From: Symploca sp. SIO1C2
Lineage (GTDB): Bacteria > Cyanobacteriota > Cyanobacteriia > Cyanobacteriales > Coleofasciculaceae
DNA length: 64,000 nucleotides
NCBI GenBank assembly: GCA_010672925.1
Contig: JAAHFP010000015.1
Span: 97,026 to 161,025, forward strand
Reading direction: 5' to 3'
Part shown: positions 42,595 through 51,951 of the stretch, piece by piece
Numbering within the stretch: the first letter of the stretch is position 1
Layout of the letters: each line of letters begins with the position of its first letter
Program-made: the position numbers and the translations under genes
The notes under the pieces: generated by a model
Database searches by the model: none
What the model was told of the DNA's origin: nothing
The model's input: only the letters and a program-made list of their open reading frames with translations

Positions 42595-43683
42595 CTACTT
42601 GCTCTTAGTTTGATTCTTCGCTTGTTCCAAAGTAATTTCCTTGAGTGCCTGATATGAACTAAGATTAGAGGCCCCCTCAATTGCTTTAACCGCTAGATCC
42701 TGAACCTGTTTTAGAGCCGTTTCTAGTTGTTGCGATAGATTTTGAATCCGTGTTTCTTGATTTTGAATAGTTTGTTCTAGAGATTGAATCCTGAGCTCAT
42801 AGAATTTCTTATTCCCTTCTAATTCTTTAGCCTGCAAGTCTGCCTTGACTTTTGTCTGATGGTGGGCAATACCTTTACCTTCCTCTTTCGCTTTTTTGAT
42901 TGCCGCTTCTTTATCCTTCTCAAAAGCTTCTACCTTAGTTTTTAACTCTTCAAACTCCTTTTCCTGTTCCGCGATCGCATTTTCTCGTTCAGTCCACTGT
43001 TTTTCCTGTTGTTCTTTAGCTTCTTCTAGTTCTTTATATAATAGCTTTTGACCCTGTTCATAAGCATCCTGGTCTAAACTCTGTCGCAGTTCCAAATCAT
43101 ATTTGTACTCTTCTGCATCTCGCTGTCTGACTTTACTCTGCTCTTCATTCCGTTCCTTAATAGAGCGTTTGTGTTCTTCTTGTTCTTTTTCCCAAGCTTT
43201 CCTTAGCTCCTGAATTTCTTGTTCTAGGGCTTCACGCCTTTGGCTGATTTCTTCCTCAAAAGTTTTAGAATTTTCTTCGTAGGTTTGGATTAAATTATCC
43301 AGGGTATCTTCAGTAATTTCTGCTAAACCGTGTAATTCTGTGAGTTGTTGCTTTTCTTCAGCTACTGAACTCTGCAATTCTTCCAGGGTCGCAGCTTCCG
43401 AGGTTAGTTTTTCTGATAGTTCACTGACAGCACTCCCAAAACCCGATTGCAGCTTCACAATGCTGTCAATGGTATTAATCATTTTATCGGAAACGACTTG
43501 TTGCTGTTTCATTGGTGTTACGGGTTTATCAGATTTTGGAGTTGCAGCAACTGGCGGGGAAGATTTTTTTTCCTTTTGTAGTTGCTTGAGTTGTGTTTCT
43601 ATTGCCTTGCGATCTTCGAGTAACTCATCATAAGCTTCTAGAATCTGTGCTTTTGTCTGTTTGCTACTTGGTTTCTTGATCAT
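42595..43683 (-). CDS. Coiled-coil-rich protein, paralogue of next gene upstream
   Basis: A 362-residue protein from ATG 43683 (an 18-codon longer frame exists). Almost all of it is charged heptad-type coiled coil (Glu, Lys, Gln rich), after a short Ser/Pro linker. The segment TIDSIVKLQSGFGSAVSELSEKLTSEAATLEEL aligns with the neighbouring protein. Paired coiled-coil proteins of this sort polymerise and shape the cell or filament in Anabaena (CypS and LfiA); homology to them is a guess from organisation and sequence style. It has no membrane segment. Confidence 0.75.
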   Translation of the reverse strand: MIKKPSSKQTKAQILEAYDELLEDRKAIETQLKQLQKEKKSSPPVAATPKSDKPVTPMKQQQVVSDKMINTIDSIVKLQSGFGSAVSELSEKLTSEAATLEELQSSVAEEKQQLTELHGLAEITEDTLDNLIQTYEENSKTFEEEISQRREALEQEIQELRKAWEKEQEEHKRSIKERNEEQSKVRQRDAEEYKYDLELRQSLDQDAYEQGQKLLYKELEEAKEQQEKQWTERENAIAEQEKEFEELKTKVEAFEKDKEAAIKKAKEEGKGIAHHQTKVKADLQAKELEGNKKFYELRIQSLEQTIQNQETRIQNLSQQLETALKQVQDLAVKAIEGASNLSSYQALKEITLEQAKNQTKSK

Positions 43684-43799
43684 AGTGATAAGCTGTTGTG
43701 CATTGGAGTTGACACGGAGACACGGAGATTGGGACAAACCAATTAAAATACGTCTTAGCTTAATTGTTAAATTGTTAAGTTATTGAGTTATTCAAGAGT

Positions 43800-43827
43800 A
43801 CAAATAACAAATAACAAATAACAAATT
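43800..43827. repeat. Heptamer array (ACAAATA)x4
   Basis: Four 7-bp units, the last ACAAATT, lie between the two coiled-coil genes, ending just before the stop of the upstream one. Confidence 0.75.
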
Positions 43828-43830
43828 AGC

Positions 43831-44829
43831 TTAATTAGTCTTCTCTTGAGCATTGACCTTGGCAGAATTTTCAAAAGCTCTCAAAGCCAAGGCTTGGGAC
43901 TGTTTTAGTGCTTCTTGTAACTGGGCGGAGATATCAGTAATTTGTTGCGTTTGTTTTTCTATGTCAGCTTCTAGGGACTCAACCTTAAATTCGTAACTCT
44001 GCTTTGTCGATTCCCACTCTTTTGCTAATAATTCTGCCTTTACCTTAGCTTCTTGATGTACGTCCTTAATTGCTTCTTCCCGAGCTTTCTTGACTTCTTG
44101 CTCTAGTTCAGTGGGAAATGCCTCTACTTTCTTTTTATACTCTTTAATCAGTGCTTGATTATCTGCCAGAATTTTTTCTCGTTGAGACCATTGCTTTTCT
44201 TTCTCTTGATTGGCTTCTTGTAGTTCCCGTTCCTGGCTGCGTTTATACTCTTCGTACTCGTCAGCTTCAATTTTACGCTGTCGTTCTAGTTCGTATTGAT
44301 AGTCGGCTTCTTGCAGTTGCCGTGCTTTAGTTAATAGTTCGTTTTCCTCTTGAGTTGCACTCCCGAATTCTGTCTGTTCTTTTTCCCACAATTTACGCTT
44401 TTCTAAGCTATCTTTTTCTATAGTTTCCCGCTGTTGTGAGGTGTTCTGCTCCAGCACTCTTTGATTTTCCTGGTGTTCTTGAATCAGTAAGTGCTGAGCA
44501 TCGGCAACTACTCTAATTTGCTGAAGCTCTTGCAAATGAGCCGTTTCTACCTGGATAGCTAGCTTCAGCTCATCTAGTTTTGAGGCTTCTGTTGATAATT
44601 TTTCTGATAGTTGATTGATAATAGTACCAAAGTCTAACTGCAGATCCGCAAGTCCTTTGACAATGCTATCGATGGTATAAGTAGAGGCAACTTCTAAAAC
44701 CTGTTTATTTTTTTCTTTTTCTGCTTCCTCTTCTTTCGTCGCTATTTTTGAGTCAATGTTTTTCCTATTTGTCAGGATTTGCTCAAAGGCTTTGAAAATT
44801 TGTTGTTTACTGTCTTCTGTCGCAACCAT
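43831..44829 (-). CDS. Coiled-coil-rich protein, first of tandem pair
   Basis: A 332-residue protein (MVATEDSKQQIFKAFEQILTN) with the same plan as the downstream gene: an N-terminal helical segment, STYTIDSIVKGLADLQLDFGTIINQLSEKLSTEASKLDEL, long charged coiled coil and a conserved C-terminal end (ISAQLQEALKQSQALALRAFE). It has no catalytic motif. The pair probably arose by duplication, and both are likely cytoskeletal or scaffolding filaments. The intervening 147 bp contains a heptamer repeat. Confidence 0.75.
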   Translation of the reverse strand: MVATEDSKQQIFKAFEQILTNRKNIDSKIATKEEEAEKEKNKQVLEVASTYTIDSIVKGLADLQLDFGTIINQLSEKLSTEASKLDELKLAIQVETAHLQELQQIRVVADAQHLLIQEHQENQRVLEQNTSQQRETIEKDSLEKRKLWEKEQTEFGSATQEENELLTKARQLQEADYQYELERQRKIEADEYEEYKRSQERELQEANQEKEKQWSQREKILADNQALIKEYKKKVEAFPTELEQEVKKAREEAIKDVHQEAKVKAELLAKEWESTKQSYEFKVESLEADIEKQTQQITDISAQLQEALKQSQALALRAFENSAKVNAQEKTN

Positions 44830-45333
44830 GATTGTTTCCTTGCACGATTAGGGAATGGAGGCCATGAGCAATCGTGGCACATCAACAAGGCTTTTACCTT
44901 GTAAAGCTCTAGAAAAGAAGGCTCCAAAGGAAAAGTTAGTTCTTCATCGGGACTTCCTTGTGGGGTCTGAATCAAGAGTCTCCATCTATAGAACAAATGT
45001 TCTATTATGATTCTACTCAAGCTGAAGGACAGTTGTCAAGCTTGAGAATCACAAACAGCTATCGAACTCCCTGGACAAAGTTTTCACTGCTAGGTGATGA
45101 AAGTCAACTCTTTCGATTTTCCTACTAAGGGCTTGCTGAATAAGTAAACAGGGAATGCTTGAACAAGCAATGAGCAACAAGTAAAGAGTTAATTATCCCT
45201 AATACTTAAGCTTTTTTTAGCTATTTTTCCTTAACCAATCAGAAAACCGACACAATGTATACAATCAATCGGGATATTTGAGATACAATACCCAGGTGAT
45301 GAGAACAAGCATAAAATTTGTATTTAGCAACTG
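44830..45333. other. Intergenic region
   Basis: No convincing gene is seen. A minus-strand frame across 44772-45020 overlaps the coiled-coil gene start. GGGCTTGCTGAATAAG near 45128 resembles ends of some insertion sequences, but no partner end was found. Confidence 0.4.
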
Positions 45334-45591
45334 ATGTCAACTACTCTATTAACTCGTTCATCCAGTCTGAATCCTTCATCAAATTCAATTGATGAGTCCC
45401 AATCTGCGAAAAAATCCTCAGTAGCCTCACCAAAAGACAGCCGTGTACTGGAATTAATGAAATCTCTCTATCAAGCAGACCAACAAGTGAAGTACCTCCA
45501 CTTGCAAGCAGAAGTTGATTCTCTTCTACAGTATCAACAAATAATCAAGCAGCAACGTCTGACTTCGGGAAGAACTGATCTCAACAACTAG
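45334..45591 (+). CDS. Small conserved cyanobacterial protein
   Basis: An 85-residue protein. It has a Ser-rich disordered N-terminal half and a helical C-terminal half (SRVLELMKSLYQADQQVKYLHLQAEVDSLLQYQQIIKQ). The KYLHLQAEVDSLL motif is familiar from small conserved cyanobacterial hypotheticals. Function is unknown. A terminator-like hairpin follows at 45626-45657. Confidence 0.6.
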   Translation: MSTTLLTRSSSLNPSSNSIDESQSAKKSSVASPKDSRVLELMKSLYQADQQVKYLHLQAEVDSLLQYQQIIKQQRLTSGRTDLNN

Positions 45592-45999
45592 ATGTGACAA
45601 GCTACACCAGAGTCAACTGGAAACCTCTCCCGGTCACACTTCGCTAAAACCGGGAGATTCTTCATAACCTTTACTTAGCTAAGGAAGGCTTCAGGGCAGA
45701 ACCAAACCCACCCCTAACCCTTGCAAAGAGGGAGACAAGAGGCTTCAGGAGAAGATTTTAGTCAGCTTTTCCATTTTTTTTAACTTGCTGGTTATTTTTG
45801 CCAAACTGCGCTAGATTTTGGCATAGATCTAAAAAAATTATGTTTTTTGGCGTTTACTCGATACCATAAGTGACAGTGCTCTTATCAATTGTTTGCATTT
45901 TATACCAAATGTCTGAAGATTCTTACTCAAGAATAGCAGTTCATTCATCTTAAGCACATTTGATTAACCCAAAGTAATAATGGAGATCTTGATTCTTTC
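45592..45999. other. Intergenic region upstream of desA
   Basis: It contains the hairpin at 45626-45657, then AT-rich sequence before the desaturase gene. No other gene is seen. Confidence 0.5.
45626..45657 (+). terminator. Hairpin TCTCCCGGT / ACCGGGAGA
   Basis: A perfect 9-bp stem with a 14-nt loop lies 34 bp after the small protein stop, followed by TTCTTCAT. It resembles a weak rho-independent terminator. Confidence 0.55.
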
Positions 46000-47052
46000 A
46001 TGACTATATCGGCAAGTAAAGAAGTAGGATTAAATTCACTACCTCCAGTGACCACGGATACCCTAAAATTGCAAGATATTGTACGAAGCTTGCCCCGTGA
46101 GGTTTTTACCAAAAATCCTCGTAAAGCCTGGACTTTAGTAATAGTAAATGTCTTATTAGTCGCTTTAGGTTACTTTGGTATCGCAACCCTGCCTTGGTTT
46201 TTATTACCGGCTTTGTGGGTTTTTACCGGCACAGCGTTGACCGGTTTTTTTGTGATTGGTCATGATTGTGGTCATCGTTCTTTTTCCAATCGGCTTTGGG
46301 TAAATGACTTAGTGGGACATGTACTACTTTTACCACTAATTTATCCCTTCCACAGCTGGCGGATTCAACACAATTATCATCATACCCACACCAATAAGCT
46401 TGATGAAGACAATGCATGGCAACCATTTAAAACAGATTTTTACTCTAGCCAAGCTGGTTGGAAGCAAGGATTTTACCGCTTAATCAGGGGTCGATTTTGG
46501 TGGATTGGGTCAATCGCTCATTGGGCTTTACTACATTTTAACTGGAAGAGCTTTGAGGGGAAACAACAGTCTCAAGTTAAGTTTTCGGCTTTACTGGTGC
46601 TGGGTTTTGCAGTGATTGCTTTTCCCTTACTAATTGCTACTACTGGTTTTTGGGGATTTGTCAAATTCTGGTTATTACCTTGGTTTGTTTACCATTTTTG
46701 GATGAGTACCTTCACCATCGTTCACCATACAGCACCGGATATCCCCTTCATCGCTGAACCAGAATGGGATGCTGCTCAAGCTCAATTATTTGGTAGTGTT
46801 CATTGCGATTATCCCCGCTGGGTAGAATTTCTTTGCCATGACATCAATGTTCATGTTCCTCATCACGTTTCCACTGCAATTCCTTCTTATAATTTGCGAC
46901 TAGCTCATAGTAGTCTTAAGGAAAATTGGGGTGAGCAGATTCGTGAGTGTCGCTTCTCTTGGTCTTTAATGAAGCAGATTACAGACCGCTGTCACCTTTA
47001 CCATGCAGATGAATTTTACCAGTCTTTCAATGACTATCAAGCTCAGCTTTAG
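46000..47052 (+). CDS. desA: Fatty acid delta-12 desaturase, DesA-type
   Basis: Membrane acyl-lipid desaturase introducing the second double bond in C18 fatty acids. The 350-residue protein has the three diiron histidine boxes: HDCGH (about residue 88), HNYHH (about 125) and HVPHH (about 287), plus four hydrophobic helices. The length and box spacing fit cyanobacterial DesA. Electrons come from ferredoxin. DesA is usually cold-induced in cyanobacteria; no specific regulatory site is recognised in the 400-bp upstream region. Confidence 0.92.
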   Translation: MTISASKEVGLNSLPPVTTDTLKLQDIVRSLPREVFTKNPRKAWTLVIVNVLLVALGYFGIATLPWFLLPALWVFTGTALTGFFVIGHDCGHRSFSNRLWVNDLVGHVLLLPLIYPFHSWRIQHNYHHTHTNKLDEDNAWQPFKTDFYSSQAGWKQGFYRLIRGRFWWIGSIAHWALLHFNWKSFEGKQQSQVKFSALLVLGFAVIAFPLLIATTGFWGFVKFWLLPWFVYHFWMSTFTIVHHTAPDIPFIAEPEWDAAQAQLFGSVHCDYPRWVEFLCHDINVHVPHHVSTAIPSYNLRLAHSSLKENWGEQIRECRFSWSLMKQITDRCHLYHADEFYQSFNDYQAQL

Positions 47053-47169
47053 TTATTTGAAGGCAAAAGTCTGACAAGTTAAGTTGATCCCACGTAATGC
47101 GAGTTGTGGGATCAGCTTAACCTCATTGGCTGGCTTCTTTTTGAACTGAAGTCCTACTACTGCTAATAA

Positions 47170-47787
47170 CTAATTCCGCCTACTAGCATAGAGGTCGTGA
47201 TACTCGACATAAAGCTTGCCGCTGCCGACTTCTTTTCGCATTGGTTTCCCAGTCCAAATATCCACAGAAATCCAATCGGCTGATTGTTTGAGCCGTAAAC
47301 CTTCCCTAGTTGGAATTAAATCATCAAAAATAATCGACCAGTGAGAGGGCGCAATTTCCCAAGCTTGAGGAGGTATTCTACCTTCTTGTTTCCGTTCACT
47401 GTCATAAATAGGAATAATTGCATGGGGGGTGAAAATAACTTTCGTGACAATGGGGTTGACACAGTTACCTTCAAGCTTAACAAATTCAATTAAGTCATCC
47501 CAGTCGTAGATTGGTCGGCGATCGCCTACATCCCAATCATCTTCACAAATGCAAACTGCCCCCATTAACCATACCATCTTCGACAAAATTTTGGTAACTC
47601 GTGGTTGATCTCGTCGGAGCAATTCAATTTCGAGTTTGCTAAACACTCTCCCTTTCGGGATCCACTTGGGCATCCATAGTTCAAAGGATTCCTTATGGCT
47701 AAGGGGGATATTCGCAAGTTGCAGGTTTGGCGTTGCTTGTTTTGCTCGAAGAGCTCTGAGTCGTTTGGGATTAATAAACTCCGACAT
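47170..47787 (-). CDS. Hypothetical protein, about 205 residues
   Basis: From ATG 47787 (MSEFINPKRLRALRAKQ) the product has no family that I recognise. It is a globular alpha/beta protein with conserved-looking segments ESFELWMPKWIPKGRVFSKLE, CICEDDWDVGDRRPIYDWDDL and SADWISVDIWTGKPMRKE, rich in Trp and Asp. It has no signal peptide or membrane segment. It is convergent with desA, which ends 118 bp away. Confidence 0.55.
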   Translation of the reverse strand: MSEFINPKRLRALRAKQATPNLQLANIPLSHKESFELWMPKWIPKGRVFSKLEIELLRRDQPRVTKILSKMVWLMGAVCICEDDWDVGDRRPIYDWDDLIEFVKLEGNCVNPIVTKVIFTPHAIIPIYDSERKQEGRIPPQAWEIAPSHWSIIFDDLIPTREGLRLKQSADWISVDIWTGKPMRKEVGSGKLYVEYHDLYASRRN

Positions 47788-47923
47788 ATATAGATGGAGC
47801 AAGGGAGGCATATTTAGTTTACGCGATCGCTAAGTTATATAATTATGCTCAATAATGTTATGCTGAACTAAAAATAAAACTTACCTTAAGTGTGACTTTT
47901 CTTAAGGGCTAGAGCCTGAGGTT

Positions 47924-48346
47924 ATGAGCGAACAACCCTTCCCCCACAAAAATATCGGTGTTGCCGTAATCCAGGATGGACAGGGCAAAATTTTGATTGA
48001 TCGCCGTCCCAATCAAGGGCTCATGGCTGGTTTGTGGGAATTTCCTGGTGGCAAGGTTGAGCCAGGGGAAACAGTAACCGAATGTATTAAACGGGAAATT
48101 CAAGAAGAACTAGGGATTGAAATTGAAGTAGGCAGGCATCTAATTACTATCGAGCATAATTACAGCAAGTTTAAGGTTACCCTCGTAGTTCATTACTGTC
48201 GTCACCTCCGAGGTGTTCCTCAACCTATTGAATGCGACGAGATCCGCTGGGTTAGCTTAGCAGAAATCGACCAGTTTTCCTTCCCAGAGGCCAACGCTCA
48301 GATTATTACGGCCTTGCGTCAGGGAGAATTGAGAATTGAGAATTGA
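47924..48346 (+). CDS. mutT: NUDIX hydrolase, MutT-like
   Basis: A 140-residue MutT-type hydrolase. The complete NUDIX box GGKVEPGETVTECIKREIQEELGI (G-x5-E-x7-REUxEExGU) spans about residues 43-66. MutT cleans oxidised dGTP from the nucleotide pool; a related nucleoside-diphosphate substrate is possible. The last residues (ELRIEN) and the stop are encoded by the start of a 7-bp tandem array (48325-48387), so the C-terminus is repeat-derived. Confidence 0.87.
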   Translation: MSEQPFPHKNIGVAVIQDGQGKILIDRRPNQGLMAGLWEFPGGKVEPGETVTECIKREIQEELGIEIEVGRHLITIEHNYSKFKVTLVVHYCRHLRGVPQPIECDEIRWVSLAEIDQFSFPEANAQIITALRQGELRIEN

Positions 48347-48387
48347 GAATTGAGAATTGAGAATTGAGAATTGAGAATTGAGAATTG
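48325..48387. repeat. Nine-copy heptamer array (AGAATTG)x9
   Basis: Nine perfect 7-bp units begin inside the mutT coding end and supply its stop codon. It is the longest perfect heptamer array in the window. Confidence 0.92.
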
Positions 48388-48442
48388 ATAAACAACCAAC
48401 AACCAACAACCAATGACCAATAACAAACAACAAACAACAAAA

Positions 48443-49615
48443 TCACCGATAAATCGGTAGAGTGAAGTGAAAACAGCAGCCTCCTTTGGGAGCTGTGTCT
48501 ACCCAAATGCGACCATAATGGGCATGAACAATTTTTTGGCACACAGATAAACCTAAACCATAGCCTTCTTTTGCTTCATCTCGCTTGAGCCGGAAGTGGT
48601 CTTCAAAAATGCGATCGCATTTCTCTTCCGGAACACCAGGACCATCATCAGCAACGGTAATTTGCATTTTTTGGGTTGTCCGGTGCAGTAGGGAAACTTG
48701 AATTTTTCCCCCTACAGGTGCATACTTATTGGCATTATCCAGTAAATTTGCCAATACTTGACGAATTAATTCGGCATCAGCATAGACAGATGGAGACTTT
48801 TGTGGTATGTCAGTTTCCACTTGTTGAGACTTCGACTGAAACTGTTCCTTCATCTGAGCAATCACATCCTGGCAAAGTTTCCCTAATTGCAGTTTGCGCA
48901 GCTGGATATTAAATTCAGTGCCGTTACTCCTTGAGGCTTGCAGTAGTTCTGTAATCATCCGATCCATACTTCCCAACTGGGTTCGTGCTTGCTCAAACAG
49001 CCTTTTTTTGAGGGAGGGTGTCAACTTAGATGCCCGTTTATTATTGGGTTGTTGCTCTAAATTGAGAGTTTCTATGGCAATTGAAGCAGCAGTTAAGGGA
49101 TTGCGTAAATCATGAGCCAACATGGACATTATCTGATCCTTGAACTTTAGCTGCTCAAGTAGTTCCTCTCTTTCTTGTTTGAGGCGAAAAATTTCGTCGG
49201 ATAGTCGAATAAGTTCTACAGAGGCTCCGAGAGAACTAGTGGTAGATGGAGATATACCTGCTGAGTTAGAGGAGGCACTTTGGGAAAGCTGCTCCTCGTA
49301 CTCCTTGACAGAATTTTGCCAGCGAGACCAATTATTCTTGAGTTGACTAATTAAATCACTACCAGCTAGAGTTTGTCTCGGTTGGGGGTGAATCTTAATC
49401 AAAGCAGGGGTTGCCACCAGCTTAAAATGTTCCGCTAGGTCTGGCTGTTTCCCCACATCCACAACCTTAAGCTCAAAAGGATATTCTATCCTTAAGCTTT
49501 CGAGATAATGGCGAATTTGTTGGATAGTTTTCCGAGAACTGAGACGTTCATCCGTAAACAGTAGAAGCTGTAGTAGAGCTTCCGCATCCGAGGGTTTTTC
49601 ATGAGCTGCCTGCAT
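48443..49615 (-). CDS. sasA: Adaptive-response sensory kinase SasA
   Basis: SasA is the circadian-output histidine kinase. The 390-residue protein has an N-terminal KaiB-like thioredoxin-fold domain (residues about 15-95: LLLFTDERLSS, LEVVDVGKQPDLAEH-like), a Ser-rich linker and coiled coil. It then has the dimerisation helix with the phosphorylatable His (MLAHDLRNPLTAASIAIE) and the HATPase domain (NLLDNANKYAP, DDGPGVPEE, GYGLGLSVCQKIV). ATG at 49615 (MQAAHEK) matches family starts better than an ATG six codons earlier. The cognate regulator RpaA is not adjacent. Confidence 0.93.
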   Translation of the reverse strand: MQAAHEKPSDAEALLQLLLFTDERLSSRKTIQQIRHYLESLRIEYPFELKVVDVGKQPDLAEHFKLVATPALIKIHPQPRQTLAGSDLISQLKNNWSRWQNSVKEYEEQLSQSASSNSAGISPSTTSSLGASVELIRLSDEIFRLKQEREELLEQLKFKDQIMSMLAHDLRNPLTAASIAIETLNLEQQPNNKRASKLTPSLKKRLFEQARTQLGSMDRMITELLQASRSNGTEFNIQLRKLQLGKLCQDVIAQMKEQFQSKSQQVETDIPQKSPSVYADAELIRQVLANLLDNANKYAPVGGKIQVSLLHRTTQKMQITVADDGPGVPEEKCDRIFEDHFRLKRDEAKEGYGLGLSVCQKIVHAHYGRIWVDTAPKGGCCFHFTLPIYR

Positions 49616-50011
49616 GCAATTTGGTGTTAGCACTCTTTAACAGGTAAGGCTTGAACAGCAATAAGATTGATTGTCTATTATCAGTACTCTTGATTTATTG
49701 ACAATTAGTAGGTCTATTTTAGATTATCTTAAGATCTATTTTAGACTTTAAGCACCCTCCCAAGCTTTTATCGTGAGATTAGTGGCTTAGTGGAAGGCAA
49801 GGAGGACAGGAGCCAGGAAGGTTTTCCTTTATCCTTTGTAGCAACAACCAATAACTAATGACCAATGACTAATGAGATAAACCTCAGGAAAGAAAACAAT
49901 GCTCTTGTGCGTTCTCTGAGTCCCTTTAGTCTAAAATCTTAAGAGACTGTAAAATCTTTGTGGTTTTCCTTAATTATAGTTTACCAATCGATCCAAGACT
50001 CCTGATTTACC
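49616..50011. other. Intergenic region between sasA and the GH57 gene
   Basis: A divergent promoter region. It contains a direct repeat of TCTATTTTAGA (about 49713 and 49736) around ATCTTAAGAT. No gene is seen. Confidence 0.45.
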
Positions 50012-51601
50012 ATGGCTAATGGCTACGTTGCTCTTGTCCTTCACGCCCATCTGCCTTTTGTCCGTCATCCAGAAAGTGACTATGTCCTTGAGGAAGAGTG
50101 GCTATATGAAGCAATAACTGAAACCTACATTCCCCTGCTGCACGTCTTTGAGGGGTTAAAACGGGATGGCGTTGACTTTAAAATAACTATGAGCATGACA
50201 CCCCCTTTGGTGTCTATGCTCCGAGATCCTCTGCTACAAGAACGCTACGAGAAACACCTGTTTTTACTAGAAGAACTGGTGGAGAAGGAAATTGAGCATA
50301 ACGAGCACAATGGTCATATCCGTTACCTAGCTGAACATTACCGTCAAGAGTTCAGCGCCACTCGCAAAACCTGGGAACGCTACCAAGGCGACTTGGTAAT
50401 GGCTTTTAAACAATTCCTAGACAGCAATAATCTGGAGATTATCACCTGCGGTGCTACTCATGGCTACTTGCCACTGATGAAGATGTATCCCCAGGCAGTT
50501 TGGGCACAAATTCAGGTAGCTTGTGAACATTACGAGGAAACCTTTGGGCGTCCCCCGAAAGGCATCTGGTTGCCAGAATGTGCTTACTACGAAGGTGTGG
50601 AGCGAATGCTAGCAGATGCTGGTTTACGCTATTTCCTGACTGATGGTCATGGGATTTTGTATGCTCGTCCTCGTCCTCGTTTCGGAACTTATGCACCAAT
50701 CTATACCGAGACGGGTGTTGCTGCTTTTGGACGGGATCATGAATCATCCCAGCAGGTTTGGTCCTCGGAAGTTGGCTACCCTGGAGCAGTGGAATACCGG
50801 GAGTTCTATAAAGATTTAGGCTGGGAGGCTGAATACGAGTATATTAAGCCTTATATTATGCCAAATGGACAGCGTAAAAACATTGGCATTAAGTATCACA
50901 AGATTACGGGCAAAGGCTTAGGTTTATCAGACAAAGCCTTATATGACCCCTATTGGGCAAGGGAAAAGGCAGCAGAACATGCGTCTAACTTTATGTTTAA
51001 CCGGGTGCAGCAGGTAAATCATCTGCATGGCATCATGCAACGCCCTCCAATTATCGTTTCTCCCTACGACGCTGAATTATTTGGTCATTGGTGGTACGAA
51101 GGTCCTTGGTTTATCGATTACTTGTTCCGCAAGTCTTGGTACGACCAGAATACTTATGATATGACCCATCTGGCAGATTATTTGCGAGATCATCCCACAC
51201 AGCAAGTTTGCGTACCTTCCCAATCTAGTTGGGGTTATAAAGGTTTCCACGAATATTGGCTCAACCAAACAAATGCCTGGATTTATCCACACCTGCACAA
51301 AGCAGCGGAGCGCATGATTGAGTTGGGATCTCGGGAACCAGCAGATGAGCTGGAGTGGAAAGCACTTAACCAAGCGGCACGGGAGCTATTACTGGCACAA
51401 TCTTCCGACTGGGCATTTATTATGCGCACAGGAACTATGGTTCCTTATGCAGTGAGGCGGACGCGATCGCATCTGATGCGCTTTAATAAACTTTACGATG
51501 ACATTAATATCGGTAAAATTGACAGCGGTTGGCTCAGTAAAGTCGAGACAATCGATAACATCTTCCCTCAAATCAACTATCGAGTATATCGACCTTTGTA
51601 A
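50012..51601 (+). CDS. 1,4-alpha-glucan branching enzyme, GH57 family
   Basis: A 529-residue cytoplasmic glycoside hydrolase 57 enzyme that makes alpha-1,6 branches in glycogen. It starts MANGYVALVLHAHLPFVRHPE, the GH57 HxHxPF motif. It has KGIWLPECAYYEGVE with the catalytic nucleophile Glu, FLTDGHG, VSPYDAELFGHWWYEGP with the acid/base Asp, and the C-terminal DUF1957-type helical region. The length is normal. It is monocistronic. Enzymes of the GH13 branching family act in parallel in cyanobacteria. Confidence 0.93.
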   Translation: MANGYVALVLHAHLPFVRHPESDYVLEEEWLYEAITETYIPLLHVFEGLKRDGVDFKITMSMTPPLVSMLRDPLLQERYEKHLFLLEELVEKEIEHNEHNGHIRYLAEHYRQEFSATRKTWERYQGDLVMAFKQFLDSNNLEIITCGATHGYLPLMKMYPQAVWAQIQVACEHYEETFGRPPKGIWLPECAYYEGVERMLADAGLRYFLTDGHGILYARPRPRFGTYAPIYTETGVAAFGRDHESSQQVWSSEVGYPGAVEYREFYKDLGWEAEYEYIKPYIMPNGQRKNIGIKYHKITGKGLGLSDKALYDPYWAREKAAEHASNFMFNRVQQVNHLHGIMQRPPIIVSPYDAELFGHWWYEGPWFIDYLFRKSWYDQNTYDMTHLADYLRDHPTQQVCVPSQSSWGYKGFHEYWLNQTNAWIYPHLHKAAERMIELGSREPADELEWKALNQAARELLLAQSSDWAFIMRTGTMVPYAVRRTRSHLMRFNKLYDDINIGKIDSGWLSKVETIDNIFPQINYRVYRPL

Positions 51602-51661
51602 TAGGTGTTAGGTGTTAGGTGTTAGGTGTTAGGTGTTAGGTGGTAGGTGGTAGGTGGTAGG
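51602..51661. repeat. Heptamer array (TAGGTGT/TAGGTGG)x8
   Basis: Five TAGGTGT units followed by three TAGGTGG units, directly after the GH57 stop codon. Confidence 0.88.
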
Positions 51662-51676
51662 CAATAGGTTTGTAGG

Positions 51677-51740
51677 GGCAAAGCATTTGGGCGACAATTT
51701 AAGTATATAGACCCGAGTATATCAATCCAAATGCTTCGCC
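51677..51740. mobile_element. Inverted-repeat element GGCAAAGCATTTGG / CCAAATGCTTCGCC
   Basis: Fourteen-base arms with one mismatch around a 36-bp AT-rich centre. MITE-like and non-coding. Confidence 0.5.
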
Positions 51741-51903
51741 CAGCCTAGGTGTTAGGTTTGTAGGGGCGGGTTTAGCCAAAATTTTTGCCAATATATAATT
51801 ACAACCAACACTCATATGCATAAGAGTTAAACACCAGCGAGCAAGATGCTCGCACTACGAAATACTCGTGGTAGGTGATAGGTGTTAGGTGTTAGTATTC
51901 CCA

Positions 51904-51931
51904 ATTCTAAATTCTAAATTCTAAATTCTAA
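51904..51931. repeat. Heptamer array (ATTCTAA)x4
   Basis: Four perfect 7-bp units about 20 bp before the response regulator start. Confidence 0.82.
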
Positions 51932-51951
51932 ATTCCTCATCCCCTGCCATC

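Larger units (their letters stand above)
51602..51951. other. Repeat-rich intergenic region
   Basis: It contains the heptamer array at 51602-51661, an inverted repeat at 51677-51740 and a GGGCGGGTTT end near 51756. Short array fragments lie near 51880 and an (ATTCTAA)x4 array at 51904-51931. No gene is seen. Confidence 0.6.

Noticed and set aside
45128..45145. Possible insertion sequence end GGGCTTGCTGAATAAG
   Set aside because: No second end or transposase was found nearby.
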